DNA of 64,000 nucleotides, from contig JACKLX010000004.1 of NCBI GenBank assembly GCA_024235695.1, positions 186,001 to 250,000 on the forward strand, read 5' to 3'. This document shows, piece after piece, positions 54,558 to 64,000 of the stretch. Below the pieces are notes generated by a model that was not told where the DNA came from, did not search any database, and was given only the letters and a program-made list of their open reading frames with translations. The first letter of the stretch is position 1, and each line of letters begins with the position of its first letter. Source of the stretch: Accumulibacter sp. Its GTDB lineage: Bacteria; Pseudomonadota; Gammaproteobacteria; Burkholderiales; Rhodocyclaceae. The position numbers and the translations under genes are program-made.

Positions 54558-55225
54558 TTGTTTTCTCCCGGACTGGATGAGAAAAGCTGCCGGCGGTGTT
54601 GGTCGACGTAGCGCAGTGCCTTATGCACTGCCTTGATCACCGCGCGCGGGCTGACGGTTGCGCCGGCGACCGAGTCGAAGCGGCCCTGATCCTTCCTGAC
54701 CCGCCATTCGCGGTCCGCGACGCTCGCCAGCGACAGGCCGTCGAACTGGCTGATCCACGGCCGTTCCCTGTGCTTGTCCTTGCGCGGGTCGATGTAGTCG
54801 CCCAAACCCGGCGTCTCCTTGTGCTGCGTCACGCGTACCCCGAGCAGGGTACCGTCGGCAGCGACCGCGATCAATAGCCTGATCTCGCCGGAATAGCCGT
54901 CGGGCGCGATGGCTTCGAAGACCAGCGCACTGACCGCCCCCCCCTGGCGCGCCAGATAGGCGGTCGACGGCTCGTCGAGTCCCAGCGCGGCGCTCGCCGG
55001 CAGTTGAAGGCGGTCGTTCAACAGATCGTTGTCGTACAGACGTTGCGGCAGTACCTCGCTGATCAGTTTCATCTTTTCGGCTGCCGCCGCCTCGGCGATC
55101 GCCGGCTCGGTCCACTGATGGGCCGCCGCCAGCAGCGCGGTGAACGCGACCACGAAGACGAACAGCACGATCGCCGTGCGCACCGCCATGCTGGCCGCGC
55201 TGATCGGTTTGAGCGGCGGCGTCAT
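54554..55225 (-). CDS. rsxG: Electron transport complex subunit RsxG/RnfG
   Basis: The 223-residue protein has one N-terminal membrane helix (VRTAIVLFVFVVAFTALLAAA) and a periplasmic FMN-binding domain. The flavin is attached to the Thr in the AGATVSPRAV motif near residue 190. HKETPGLGDYID is also typical. The ATG at 55225 overlaps the rsxD stop. Confidence 0.95.
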   Translation of the reverse strand: MTPPLKPISAASMAVRTAIVLFVFVVAFTALLAAAHQWTEPAIAEAAAAEKMKLISEVLPQRLYDNDLLNDRLQLPASAALGLDEPSTAYLARQGGAVSALVFEAIAPDGYSGEIRLLIAVAADGTLLGVRVTQHKETPGLGDYIDPRKDKHRERPWISQFDGLSLASVADREWRVRKDQGRFDSVAGATVSPRAVIKAVHKALRYVDQHRRQLFSSSPGENK

Positions 55226-56244
55226 GGCTCGTTCTTCAGGCCGAAGATCGGTGGCTGTGAATACATGTCGATCAGCGGCACGCAGAGATTCATCAGCAGG
55301 ACGGCGAAAGCGACACCGTCGGGGAAGCCGCCGAAGACGCGTATGGTGTAGGCCAGCACACCGGCCAGCAAACCGAAGATCAGCTTGCCACGCGGCGTCG
55401 TGCACCCCGACACCGGGTCGGTGACGATGAAGAAGGCGCCGAGCATCGCCCCACCCGAGAACAGGTGGAACAGCGGATCGGCGAACTGCTGCGGATTCCA
55501 GGCCCACAGCGCGCCAGCCAGGACAACCAGGCCGGCAATGAAGCCAAGCGGCGCGTGCCAGCTGATCAGCTTGCGCTGCCACATCCACAGGCCACCCAAC
55601 AGGTAGGCGCCGGCGACCCATTCCCAGCCGCGGCCGGCAAAATTGCCGAAAACGTCCTGCGTCGCCAGCAGCGTCGGCACGTCGACCTCGCCCTCGCCGA
55701 GTTTCAGCGCGGTTTTCAGGGCATCCAGCGGCGTCGCACCGCTGATCGCGTCGAGCCGCGGCAGAAGCCCGGCGATGACCTGCATCTGCTCGACGAAGCC
55801 CAGCTTCAGTCCGAGCGCCGGCCACTGCGACATCAGTGCCGGAAAGGAGACGATGCACGCGGCAAAAGCGACCATCGCCGGATTGAAGGGGTTCTGACCG
55901 AGGCCGCCGTAGAGGTGCTTGGCGACGACGATGGCGAACGAGGTGCCAACGACGATCAGCCACCACGGCGCCAGCGGTGGAAAGCTCAAGGCGATCAGCC
56001 AGGCCGAGACGATCGCGCTGCCGTCGCCGAGGAACAGCGCCAGCGGCTTGCGCCGCAGCGCCAGCATCAGCGCCTCGCTGGCCAGCGCCGCCAGCGTCGC
56101 GATCGCCAGCTGGACGACGATTGCCGGTCCGATCAGCCAGACGTAGGCGGCCACACCGGGCAGCAGCGCCAGCAACACCTGCAGCATGACGCGCCGCACG
56201 CTGCTGCGTTCGATGAGCAGATAGGGAGGCGTACTGAAATCCAT
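55222..56244 (-). CDS. rsxD: Electron transport complex subunit RsxD/RnfD
   Basis: The 340-residue integral membrane protein has nine to ten helices. The FMN-attachment Thr lies in SGATPLD (about residue 178). KHLYGGLGQNPFNPAM and FFIVTDPVSGCTTPRGK are conserved family blocks. It shares one base with the end of rsxC (TGATG). Confidence 0.96.
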   Translation of the reverse strand: MDFSTPPYLLIERSSVRRVMLQVLLALLPGVAAYVWLIGPAIVVQLAIATLAALASEALMLALRRKPLALFLGDGSAIVSAWLIALSFPPLAPWWLIVVGTSFAIVVAKHLYGGLGQNPFNPAMVAFAACIVSFPALMSQWPALGLKLGFVEQMQVIAGLLPRLDAISGATPLDALKTALKLGEGEVDVPTLLATQDVFGNFAGRGWEWVAGAYLLGGLWMWQRKLISWHAPLGFIAGLVVLAGALWAWNPQQFADPLFHLFSGGAMLGAFFIVTDPVSGCTTPRGKLIFGLLAGVLAYTIRVFGGFPDGVAFAVLLMNLCVPLIDMYSQPPIFGLKNEP

Positions 56245-58076
56245 CAGTCGCCTGTCCGATCCGGTGTCTCGGGCAGCGACGATCCGGCGGCCGCCGCCGA
56301 CGTCGCCTGCGCTTCCGCCCGCGCCGGCGGCGCCGCCCTCCTGGCCTCGACCGCGGCAATCTGGCGCTTCTGCTCGGAGCTCAGCTGCTCGGTGTTTTTC
56401 GGCTGCACCGCCTCGCGCTGGGCACGCGCACGTTCCATCGCCGCGACGATGGTCGCCTTCTTGATCGCTTCGGCGTCACCGGCGGTCGCTGGCGTTGCCG
56501 GTCGTGGCGCGTTGGCCGGCGCTGAAATGGGCGACCCGGCGGCGGCAGTGGGCCCTGTAGCGGCAACCGCAGTGGCTGGCGCGCCAGACTCCGCCGCCGC
56601 AGCGGCCGCCACTGCGGCCGTGGCCGCCGCTTTCTTGTCGGCCGCCCGGGCAGCGGCGGCGCGGGCCAGGCGCTCGGCTTTCTCCGCCTGCTCGCGCTCT
56701 TCGCGGGCATTGCGCAGTTCGAAGCGCGCCTTGGCCGCGTCGGCGGCGTTCTTGTCGCGCTCGCGCGACCAGATTTCACTCTTGGCGAAGCGGAAATACT
56801 GCACCAGCGGGATGTGCGAAGGGCAAACGTAGCTGCAGCAGCCGCACTCGATGCAGTCGAAGATATGGTATTCCTGCGTCTTGCCGAAGTTGCGCGCGCG
56901 CGCAAACCAGTACAACTCGAACGGTTGCAGCTCGTGCGGGCAGACCTCGGCACAGGCGCCGCAGCGGATGCACGGCATCTCGGGTGGATTCGGCGGAAAC
57001 ATCGTCGGCGACGCGGCGATGACGCAGTTGGTCGCCTTGACCACCGGCGCGTCGAGGCTCGGCAGCTCGAAACCCATCATCGGCCCGCCCATCAGGTAGC
57101 GGTTGGTGTCGGCTTTCGGCTTGCCGAGCGCGACCAGCTCGCGCAGCGGCGTGCCGAGCCGCACTTCCCAGTTGCGCGGCTGCTCGAGATTGCCGGTCAG
57201 GGTGACGATGCGCGAAATCACCGGCTCGCCGCAGGCCAGCGCCCGCCAGGCGGTGTACACCGTGGCGACGTTGAAGCACTGCACGCCGAGGTCGGTCGAG
57301 CGCTTGCTGGCCGGCACCTCCTTGCCGGTCAGCACCCGGATCAGCTGCTTGGCACCGCCGGCCGGGTAGCGGGTGGGAACGGCGACCACCTGGTAATCCT
57401 CGCCGAGCTGCGCGACCGCCTGCTGCATCGCCAGGACGGCTTCCGGCTTGTTGTCCTCGATACCGATCAGCACCCGCCGGGCGGCCAGCAGATCGCGGAA
57501 AATGGCGATCCCGCGGACGATTTCGTCGCTGCGCTCGCGCATCAGCAGATCGTCGCAGCTCATGTACGGCTCGCATTCGGCGCCGTTGATGACCAGTTCG
57601 TCCACCGGCACCGTCTCGGCAGCGGTGAGCTTGGCATGGCTCGGAAAGACGGCGCCACCGAGGCCGACGACGCCGGCGTCGCGCAGCAGTTCGCGCACCC
57701 GCTCGGGCGCCAGACGGCGATGATCCACCGGCGTGCGCTCGACCCACTCGTCGCGACCGTCCGGCTCGAGGACCACGGTCAGCGTCGGCAAGCCTGACGG
57801 ATGGGCGGCGAGATGGTCCTCGACGGCAAGTACGGTACCCGACGTCGGCGCATGCACGGCGGCCGACATCCAGCCATCGGCACCACCGATCAGCTGTCCT
57901 TTGCCAACCCGATCGCCGGCCTCGACCAGTGGATTGGGCTGGCCGCCGATGCTCTGGTGCAGCGGCACGTACAGCCGCGCCGGCAGCGGCGCCTGGCCGA
58001 TCGGCAATTGCACCGACGACGCCTTGTGGGTCTGCGGCTTGACGCCGCCCTTGAAGCTGAACAGTCGCGGCAGCAT
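56244..58076 (-). CDS. rsxC: Electron transport complex subunit RsxC/RnfC
   Basis: The 610-residue subunit opens FSFKGGVKPQTHK and has the NADH/FMN-binding region (GVVGLGGAVFPSHAK, then VINGAECEPYMSCDD). Two 4Fe-4S motifs follow (CIRCGACAEVCP and CIECGCCSYVCP). After these a coiled, Ala-rich tail of about 160 residues (from about 450) ends the protein, as in other RsxC proteins. It takes electrons from NADH on the cytoplasmic side. The ATG at 58076 is preferred to an upstream GTG inside rsxB. Confidence 0.95.
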   Translation of the reverse strand: MLPRLFSFKGGVKPQTHKASSVQLPIGQAPLPARLYVPLHQSIGGQPNPLVEAGDRVGKGQLIGGADGWMSAAVHAPTSGTVLAVEDHLAAHPSGLPTLTVVLEPDGRDEWVERTPVDHRRLAPERVRELLRDAGVVGLGGAVFPSHAKLTAAETVPVDELVINGAECEPYMSCDDLLMRERSDEIVRGIAIFRDLLAARRVLIGIEDNKPEAVLAMQQAVAQLGEDYQVVAVPTRYPAGGAKQLIRVLTGKEVPASKRSTDLGVQCFNVATVYTAWRALACGEPVISRIVTLTGNLEQPRNWEVRLGTPLRELVALGKPKADTNRYLMGGPMMGFELPSLDAPVVKATNCVIAASPTMFPPNPPEMPCIRCGACAEVCPHELQPFELYWFARARNFGKTQEYHIFDCIECGCCSYVCPSHIPLVQYFRFAKSEIWSRERDKNAADAAKARFELRNAREEREQAEKAERLARAAAARAADKKAAATAAVAAAAAAESGAPATAVAATGPTAAAGSPISAPANAPRPATPATAGDAEAIKKATIVAAMERARAQREAVQPKNTEQLSSEQKRQIAAVEARRAAPPARAEAQATSAAAAGSSLPETPDRTGD

Positions 58077-58086
58077 CCCGCTCGCC

Positions 58087-58629
58087 TCAGGCGGCACGCT
58101 TGATTTCGATTACCGGGTATTTCCACTTCCAGTTATCGAGTTTCTCGGCGATCGGCTGCATGCTGATACATTCCACCGGACACGGCTTGACACACAGCTC
58201 GCAACCGGTACACAGCGGTTCGATGATGGTATGCATCTGCTTGGCGGCGCCAACGATGGCGTCGACCGGGCACGCCTGGATGCACAGTGTGCAGCCAATG
58301 CACGTCTGCTCGTCGATGATCGCGACTTGCCTGGGCTTCTCTTCGGCTTCCAGCGGCTTGACTTCGCGGCCGAGCAGGTCGGCCAGCTTGCGTACGCCGT
58401 CCATGCCACCCGGCGGACACAGGTTGATCTCGGCCTCGCCAGCCGAAATTGCCGTCGCGTAGGGCTTGCAGCCCGGATAGCCGCACTGGCCGCACTGCGT
58501 CTGCGGCAGGATCGCTTCGATCTTCTCGACCAGGGGGTCGCCCTCGACCCTGAACTTGATCGACGCATAGCCGAGCGCCGCGCCAAGGACGACGGCGCCA
58601 AGCGCCATGATCGCCAGGGTGATGATCAT
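58087..58629 (-). CDS. rsxB: Electron transport complex subunit RsxB/RnfB
   Basis: The 180-residue protein has one N-terminal membrane helix. A 4Fe-4S domain ([13 protein letters not shown], with a further Cys at NLCPPGG) follows, then two ferredoxin-type clusters ([12 protein letters not shown] and [12 protein letters not shown]). It relays electrons inside the complex. It lies 13 bases after rsxA and 10 bases before rsxC. Confidence 0.96.
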   Translation of the reverse strand: MIITLAIMALGAVVLGAALGYASIKFRVEGDPLVEKIEAILPQTQCGQCGYPGCKPYATAISAGEAEINLCPPGGMDGVRKLADLLGREVKPLEAEEKPRQVAIIDEQTCIGCTLCIQACPVDAIVGAAKQMHTIIEPLCTGCELCVKPCPVECISMQPIAEKLDNWKWKYPVIEIKRAA

Positions 58630-58642
58630 CGCGTGCCACCGC

Positions 58643-59227
58643 TCACTGGTAGCGGTCCAGTCCGGCGAAGCCCATGAAAGCCAGGCTCATCAGACCGGCG
58701 GTGACCATCGCGATCGCCGCACCGCGGAAATGGACCGGCACGTCGGCGCCCTCGACACGCTCGCGAATGCCGGCAAAAAGCACCAGCACCAGCGAAAAGC
58801 CGACCGCGCTGCCGGCGCCGAACAGCAGCGATTCGACGAAGTCGTGCCGGTTGGCGATGTTCAGCAGCGGCACGCCGAGGACGGCGCAATTGGTGGTGAT
58901 CAGCGGCAGGTAAATGCCCAGCACCTGATGCAGCAGCGGACTGGTCTTCTGGATCACCATCTCGGTCAGCTGGACGATGGCGGCGATGGTGACGATGAAC
59001 GACAGCGTGCGCAGGTATTCGAGCCCGAAGGGCATCAACAGGTAATGGTCGATGATGTAGCTGGCACCGGTGGCGACGGTGAGCACGAAAGTGGTCGCCG
59101 CGCCCATCCCGAAGGCCGTGTCGAGTTTCTTCGAAACGCCCATGAACGGGCACAGTCCGAGGATCTTGACCAGCACGACGTTGTTGACGAGGACCGCCCC
59201 GACGATGATGAACAGGTAGTGGGTCAT
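58643..59227 (-). CDS. rsxA: Electron transport complex subunit RsxA/RnfA
   Basis: The 194-residue protein has six membrane helices, with [21 protein letters not shown] and [17 protein letters not shown], and is homologous to RsxE. It is the first gene of the rsxABCDGE operon. The operon starts in the 123-base gap after pyrD. Confidence 0.96.
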   Translation of the reverse strand: MTHYLFIIVGAVLVNNVVLVKILGLCPFMGVSKKLDTAFGMGAATTFVLTVATGASYIIDHYLLMPFGLEYLRTLSFIVTIAAIVQLTEMVIQKTSPLLHQVLGIYLPLITTNCAVLGVPLLNIANRHDFVESLLFGAGSAVGFSLVLVLFAGIRERVEGADVPVHFRGAAIAMVTAGLMSLAFMGFAGLDRYQ

Positions 59228-59350
59228 GGTTTGCTTAAGCGGCGGGCCGCCCGTTGCGAGGCGCAGCGATTATCCCGTGTCGGCTGCGAGCATTCAACCA
59301 CGTTGTCAATGACGCCTTCCGGCCTGGCCTGGCCTGCCACGCCATCGCGA

Positions 59351-60388
59351 TCAGCCGGCACGCCGTCCGGCGATCGCCGCAGCGGCCTCGGCAACGAGTT
59401 CCGGTCCGCGGTAGATGAAACCGGTATAGAACTGAACCAGACTGGCGCCCGCGGCGATCTTTGCCGCCGCGTCGGCACCTTTGATGATCCCGCCGACGCC
59501 GATGATCGGCACTTCGCCGGCCAGCGCCGTAGCCAGCTTGCCGACCACCGCCGTGGACATCGCCAGCAGCGGTGCGCCAGACAGTCCGCCCGCCTCGTCG
59601 GCATGCCGCTGTCCCTCGACACCGGCACGCGAAAGCGTCGTGTTGGTGGCGATGACGCCGTCCATGCGGTGCTGCCGGAGAAGGTCGGCTATCGCCTGGA
59701 TCTGCTGGTCTTCGAGGTCGGGAGCGATCTTCAGCGCCAGCGGCACGTACTTGCCGTGCTGGTCGGCAAGCCGCGCCTGCGCTTCCTTGAGACTGCCGAG
59801 CAGGGCGTCGAGCGCATCGTCGCGCTGCAGCTCGCGCAGGTTGGTGGTGTTCGGGCTGGAGATATTGACCGCGACGTAGCTCGCCGCCGAATAGACGCGG
59901 TCGAGACAGAACAGGTAGTCGTCGGCCGCCCTGGCGATCGGCGTATCGAAGTTCTTGCCGATATTGATCCCCAGAACGCCACCCCAGCGGGCGAACTTGG
60001 CGGCGGACACGTTGGCCAGCAGTTTCTCGACACCGTCGTTGTTGAAGCCCATGCGATTGATGATCGCCTGCCGGTCGGTAAGGCGGAACAGCCGTGGCCT
60101 GGGATTCCCCGGTTGCGGACGCGGCGTCACCGTGCCGACCTCGATGAACCCGAAACCCAGAGCAGCCAGTGCATCGACGTGTTCGCCATTCTTGTCGAGA
60201 CCGGCCGCCAGCCCGACCGGGTTGGGAAAGTCGAGCCCCATCACCCGCACCGGGTCCGCCGGCAGCGAACGGGCCAGCAGGCAGGACACGCCGGCGGCAT
60301 TGACGAAGTCAACGCCGGCCATGCCGATGCCATGAGCTGTCTCGGCGTCGAGGGCAAAAAAGAACTTGCGCAGCAGCGGATAGATCAT
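59351..60388 (-). CDS. pyrD: Dihydroorotate dehydrogenase (quinone), class 2
   Basis: The 345-residue enzyme oxidises dihydroorotate to orotate in pyrimidine synthesis and passes electrons to quinone. The N-terminal membrane-associated helix region is [27 protein letters not shown] and [16 protein letters not shown] bind FMN. The catalytic Ser of class 2 lies in [11 protein letters not shown], and [15 protein letters not shown] is the phosphate loop. A single gene upstream of the rsx operon on the same strand. Confidence 0.97.
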   Translation of the reverse strand: MIYPLLRKFFFALDAETAHGIGMAGVDFVNAAGVSCLLARSLPADPVRVMGLDFPNPVGLAAGLDKNGEHVDALAALGFGFIEVGTVTPRPQPGNPRPRLFRLTDRQAIINRMGFNNDGVEKLLANVSAAKFARWGGVLGINIGKNFDTPIARAADDYLFCLDRVYSAASYVAVNISSPNTTNLRELQRDDALDALLGSLKEAQARLADQHGKYVPLALKIAPDLEDQQIQAIADLLRQHRMDGVIATNTTLSRAGVEGQRHADEAGGLSGAPLLAMSTAVVGKLATALAGEVPIIGVGGIIKGADAAAKIAAGASLVQFYTGFIYRGPELVAEAAAAIAGRRAG

Positions 60389-60492
60389 CGGCGCATTTTA
60401 CCGCATCGCAGCATGCGGCGCTCGGCGCAGCCGCCGAGCGGGGTCGATTCCCGGGCCAGCGGCCGGCGCCGGCAGATGCCGGCCGCGGCCAG

Positions 60493-62982
60493 TCACTGGT
60501 TGGTGCGCACCAGCAGATCGGCGAACTCCGCCGCCGGCAGCGGCCGGCTGAAGTAGTAGCCCTGCATCTCCTCGCAACCGGCGTCGCGCAGGAATTCCAT
60601 TTGTGCCGCCGTTTCAACGCCCTCGGCGATCACCGACAGGCCGAGGTTCTTGGCCATGCTGATGATCGTCCGGGCGATCGCCGAGTCGTCCTTGTCGCCG
60701 GGAACGCCGCGCACGAAGGACTGGTCGATCTTGAGGTTGTCGATCGGGAAACGCTTGAGGTAGGACAGACTGGAGTAGCCGGTGCCGAAGTCGTCCAGCG
60801 TCATCAGCACGCCGGCCTCGCCGAATTCACGCATCATCGCCACCACCGAGTCGGCACTGTGCATCAGCATGCTCTCGGTGATCTCGAGTTCGAGGAAGCT
60901 GCGGGGGATGGCGTGGCGAGCGAGCAGGCCGACCACCTTTCTCGGCAGCGAAGCGCTGAACTGGCGGGCGGACAGGTTGACGGCGACGTGGACGCACGGC
61001 AAGCCACGGTCGATCCACTCGCGGATCTGGCTGCACGCGGCGTTGATCACCCATTCGCCGATCGGGTTGATCAGGCCGGTTTCCTCGGCCACCGGAATGA
61101 ACTGTGCCGGCGGAATCAGGCCATCTTCCGGATGCTGCCAGCGCAGCAGGGCTTCGGCGCCGGTGATCCTTCCGCTGCGCAGATCGACTTGCGGCTGGTA
61201 GACCAGATGGAACTCGCCACGCGCGATCGCCCGGCGCAGGCCACCTTCCAGCTTGAGTTGCTCGAAGGAGCGCAGGTTCATTTCCTGCGAATAGAAGAGG
61301 TGCGAGCTGCTGCCGCGCTTCTTGGCACGCACCATGGCGACGTCGGCATTCTTCAGCAGCGTTTCGACGTTGCGGCCATCGGCGGGAAAGATGCTGATGC
61401 CGATACTCGCCGACAGCAGGATTTCGTGCCCCTCGAGGAAGAAGGGTTCAGCCAGCGAGGCCAGAACCTTCTTGGCGACGTGGCCGGCGTGTTCGCGGCG
61501 ACTGATTTCGGGCAAGGCAACGACGAACTCGTCGCCGCCGAGTCTGGCGACGATATCCTCCTCGCGCAGCGCCACCGACAGCCGCCGGGCCACCTCCTTG
61601 AGGATCGAGTCGGCCTGGGTATGGCCAAAGGAGTCGTTGATGTGCTTGAAGCGGTTCAGGTCGACAAACAGCAGCGCGCCATGGCTCCGTTTGCGCAGGG
61701 CAGCGCTCAGCGCCTGTTCGAGCAGCGAGTGGAAAAGGCTGCGATTGGCAAGTCCGGTCAACGCGTCGTAGTAGGCCAGATGGTGGATCGTCCGCTCGGC
61801 CTTCTTGCGCTCGCTGAGGTCGGAAAAAACGAAAAAGTGGTTGCGCAGCTTGCCGCCGGCGTCCCTGACAGATCCGATCGCCGTCGAGCCGGGGAACGTC
61901 TCGCCATTCTTGCGCCGGAACTGCAGCTCGCCACGCCACTCGCCGCCGCGCGCAATTTCATCGCAGATCAGCGGCCGCAGCCAGGCTTCGCCTGGCTGCC
62001 TGAAGAGCATCGCCGGTGACTGGCCGAGCACTTCATCTGCCTCGTAACCGGTGATGCTCGAGAACGCCAGATTGCTGGAAATGATTTTCTCTTCGGCGTC
62101 GGTGACCAGCACCGCCTCGTTGTTGCGTTCGAAAATCCTCGCGTCCAGTCGCAATCTCTCTTCCGCCGCGAGCTGATTCGACAGGTCGATGACGCTGCCG
62201 ACGTAGCCGTCGCAGACACCGTTCTGGTCGACCGTTGCCAGCAGGGTGACGCTGGCCGAGAAGATTTCTCCCGACTTCTTCTTGCGGCGCACGGTGATCG
62301 CCCGCTCCTTGCCTTCAGCGCAATGACCGAACAATTCCTCATCATCCTCGGCATGCAACAGGCGGACGTGCCGGCCGATGACTTCGGCAGCGGCATAGCC
62401 GAACACCGCCTCGGCGCCCGGATTCCAGCCGGTGATGTGGCCGTCGAGGTCGATGGTGATCAGGGCATCGCGGACGAGATCGAGCAAACGCGCCTGTCGA
62501 CCGATTTGCGCGGCGCTGGCAGTCAACGCTGCGGCACTCAGCTGTTGTCGGCGACGCGCCTGCAGCAGGCTGGTCAACAGCGCACCGAGGTCGGTGAAAC
62601 GCCCCACCCCCTGCTCTTCGAAAGCCCCTTCGCTGGCCGCGGCACCCATGAAGCCCAGCGCTTGCCCGTCGCCAAGCAGCGGCAGCGCCAGATGCTCCAG
62701 ACTCCTGCCGCCGACCACCGAGCGGCGGCGCACCACAGCGCCTCGCCTTGCCGCCTCGGCAAACAGCTCGCGCCAGATGCCACCGACGCCGGCCGCCTGC
62801 TCGGCCAGCACGAAGCGCGCGTGATCGCTGGCCAGCGCCTGCGCGATGACCGCCGCGACGGCGTCGCCGGAACTCTCGTCCTGGTGGTCCAGCAGTGCCG
62901 CATGAAGCTGCACCGCCAATTCGAAATCGGAAGGGACAAGGCCGTCGCGAGAACTGTCGGGGATCGCTTGCAGGGAATTCAT
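60493..62982 (-). CDS. PAS-PAS-GGDEF-EAL cyclic-di-GMP signalling protein
   Basis: The 829-residue protein has an N-terminal GAF-like region (about 20-150) and two PAS domains (about 165-285 and 288-405). A GGDEF domain with the intact motif GGDEF (482-486) follows, then an EAL domain (AEALLRW with Glu610, and DDFGTGYSSLSYLKRFP, IAEGVET). Both catalytic motifs look intact, so it may make and degrade cyclic di-GMP. No membrane helices are seen. It starts 11 bases after the stop of the HDOD gene, so the two form a signalling operon. Confidence 0.94.
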   Translation of the reverse strand: MNSLQAIPDSSRDGLVPSDFELAVQLHAALLDHQDESSGDAVAAVIAQALASDHARFVLAEQAAGVGGIWRELFAEAARRGAVVRRRSVVGGRSLEHLALPLLGDGQALGFMGAAASEGAFEEQGVGRFTDLGALLTSLLQARRRQQLSAAALTASAAQIGRQARLLDLVRDALITIDLDGHITGWNPGAEAVFGYAAAEVIGRHVRLLHAEDDEELFGHCAEGKERAITVRRKKKSGEIFSASVTLLATVDQNGVCDGYVGSVIDLSNQLAAEERLRLDARIFERNNEAVLVTDAEEKIISSNLAFSSITGYEADEVLGQSPAMLFRQPGEAWLRPLICDEIARGGEWRGELQFRRKNGETFPGSTAIGSVRDAGGKLRNHFFVFSDLSERKKAERTIHHLAYYDALTGLANRSLFHSLLEQALSAALRKRSHGALLFVDLNRFKHINDSFGHTQADSILKEVARRLSVALREEDIVARLGGDEFVVALPEISRREHAGHVAKKVLASLAEPFFLEGHEILLSASIGISIFPADGRNVETLLKNADVAMVRAKKRGSSSHLFYSQEMNLRSFEQLKLEGGLRRAIARGEFHLVYQPQVDLRSGRITGAEALLRWQHPEDGLIPPAQFIPVAEETGLINPIGEWVINAACSQIREWIDRGLPCVHVAVNLSARQFSASLPRKVVGLLARHAIPRSFLELEITESMLMHSADSVVAMMREFGEAGVLMTLDDFGTGYSSLSYLKRFPIDNLKIDQSFVRGVPGDKDDSAIARTIISMAKNLGLSVIAEGVETAAQMEFLRDAGCEEMQGYYFSRPLPAAEFADLLVRTNQ

Positions 62983-62993
62983 CGACGCAGGAG

Positions 62994-64000
62994 CTACCTT
63001 TCCGAGTTGATCCTGCTGGCCCAGTAAAAAGCAGCAATCTGCGCCCTGGCGTGAGCCGCCGGGCCGATCTCGAGACTGGCCAGCAGCGCCTGCGCCTGCG
63101 TGAAATCACTCGCCTCCCCGGCGAGGACCGCGGCCAGCAGCGTGCCAAGCGTGCCCTGACGCAAGGCCAGGGCCGCGGCGACATCCGGCGGCAGGGGCAG
63201 ATCCGCGAGGATTTCGCTCATCGGCATCTTGAGCAGCGTGTCGAGCAGCGAAAAGATGCCGGTCATGAACGCCGCATCGCCGGTCTCCGCGGCATCGGCC
63301 GGCGACGCCAGGTTACCGGCCAGCAATTCCATCTGGCGACCGCGTTCGGCGGCCAGTTGCATCAGTGGATTCGGCTTGCTGGCGTGCGCCAGCTGGTCGG
63401 CATAGATCAGCAGCTGCAGCCAGCGCTGCAACTGCCTTCGTCCGAGCAGCGCGATCGCCTGATGAAAGCTGCTGATCCGCGTCTTGGCACCAACCGCGAC
63501 CGAGTTGACCAGGCGCAACAGGTTATACGACAGCCGCGCCTCCTGGCGAAAGACCTCCTCGATCTGGCAACTGTCGGCATCCTGCAGGACCAGGCTCAAC
63601 AGCTTGAGAACCTTCAGTCGCGGCAGGTCCGGCTCGCCAGCAGAGGTCGGGTCGATGATCGTGACGAAGCCGCTGTCAGTGAAATCAAAGTGCCTGGCGG
63701 CCAGCCACTCGAACAGGCCAAGCGATCCGACGCCGGTGGCGATCCTGCGGAAGCCGCCGCGATCCAACGCGCTCAGGTCGTCCGCCGAGAGCTCGTAGCG
63801 GGCCAGGGTCGCATCGACCTGCAGGTGGTCGAAAGCGGCGCGCGGGACGTCCTTGATGCGTCCGCCGTGGGCAAGCTGCAAGGCCAGATGGCGTCCCTTC
63901 CGGCGCCAGCCGGCGCACTCTTCGATCACCCGACCGTCGTCGAGAGCGGCTGCCGGCAGCACGAATATGGCTTGGTCGGTCTCGAATTTCTCGATAAACT
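62994..64000 (-). CDS. HDOD-domain signalling protein (EAL-HDOD type), N-terminus beyond the window
   Basis: The frame is open to the right edge, so the true start lies outside. About 335 residues are visible. The first part (QAIFVLPAAALDDGRVIEEC and the following 90 residues) resembles the degenerate EAL half of YuxH-like proteins. The second part is an HDOD domain (LPRLKVLKLLSLVLQDADSCQIEEV, then LSYNLLRLVNSVAVG and ISSFHQAIALLGRRQLQRWLQLL). HDOD proteins sense or relay signals, often linked to cyclic di-GMP, rather than hydrolyse it. The stop is 11 bases before the PAS-GGDEF-EAL gene. Confidence 0.85.
   Translation of the reverse strand, partial: FIEKFETDQAIFVLPAAALDDGRVIEECAGWRRKGRHLALQLAHGGRIKDVPRAAFDHLQVDATLARYELSADDLSALDRGGFRRIATGVGSLGLFEWLAARHFDFTDSGFVTIIDPTSAGEPDLPRLKVLKLLSLVLQDADSCQIEEVFRQEARLSYNLLRLVNSVAVGAKTRISSFHQAIALLGRRQLQRWLQLLIYADQLAHASKPNPLMQLAAERGRQMELLAGNLASPADAAETGDAAFMTGIFSLLDTLLKMPMSEILADLPLPPDVAAALALRQGTLGTLLAAVLAGEASDFTQAQALLASLEIGPAAHARAQIAAFYWASRINSER

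Noticed and set aside
54554-56359. 601-codon frame ending in rsxG
   Set aside because: The N-terminal half is a shadow of rsxD; the RsxG membrane helix starts at the ATG at 55225.
58607-60556. 649-codon open frame on the plus strand across rsxA and pyrD
   Set aside because: Antisense to two conserved genes, with no ribosome site or domain.
1-64000. tRNA or rRNA genes, insertion sequences and phage genes
   Set aside because: I read for cloverleaf-like segments, transposases, terminal inverted repeats and integrases and saw none; a covariance search would be needed to exclude small RNAs.

Overview
This window reads as chromosomal DNA from a high-GC betaproteobacterium. The best guess is Rhodocyclales, close to Candidatus Accumulibacter or Dechloromonas. 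That placement is inferred from gene content, not from a marker-gene search: DUF1631 and DUF1841 proteins, a PEP-CTERM protein, a polyhydroxybutyrate-depolymerase-like esterase, an Rsx/Rnf operon followed by nth, and a large Pst phosphate uptake operon. Coding density is high. I saw no tRNA, rRNA, CRISPR array, insertion sequence or prophage.

Layout. 1-4.5 kb: a partial unknown protein, a gene-free stretch, a lipopolysaccharide-kinase-like/methyltransferase pair, and a NUDIX/threonine aldolase pair. 4.6-11.2 kb: alaS, the ugpB-ugpQ pair, a small lipoprotein and a Tas-type aldo/keto reductase. 11.4-19.2 kb: DUF1631 protein, an RhlE-like helicase overlapping a PP2C phosphatase tail to tail, and a small protein coupled to an acyl-CoA synthetase. 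18-22.7 kb: glycolate oxidase glcDEF behind a FadR-type GntR regulator that has a consensus operator over its own promoter. 23.2-29.5 kb: a two-partner secretion pair, a 1,539-residue exoprotein with 17 GLUG-type repeats and its FhaC/ShlB-type transporter. 30-41.4 kb: a SulP transporter, M16 peptidase, MscL, an aminotransferase, a secreted PHB-depolymerase-like esterase, a GlsB/YeaQ protein, a BON-LysM protein and a long CoA-transferase.

41.5-47.2 kb holds the phosphate operon, read leftward as pstS, phoU, pstC, pstA, pstB, pstB. It is the most unusual part of the window. The two PstB ATPases have complementary defects: one has lost the LSGGQ signature, the other has lost the Q-loop glutamine and the H-loop histidine. 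Together they would form a heterodimer with one canonical and one degenerate ATP site. PhoU is fused to a C-terminal domain resembling low-molecular-weight tyrosine phosphatase/arsenate reductase whose catalytic P-loop has lost its cysteine and arginine. A terminator-like hairpin separates pstS from phoU, and an AT-rich region of about 950 bp rich in dyads lies upstream of pstS.

48.2-64 kb: a VWA/MoxR pair, a PEP-CTERM protein behind a sigma-54-type promoter, then a tightly overlapping leftward operon rsxABCDGE-nth-FIST-DUF1841. After it come pyrD and two cyclic-di-GMP-type signalling genes (PAS-GGDEF-EAL, and an HDOD protein cut by the window edge). Many adjacent genes overlap by an ATGA or GTGA, which suggests translational coupling.
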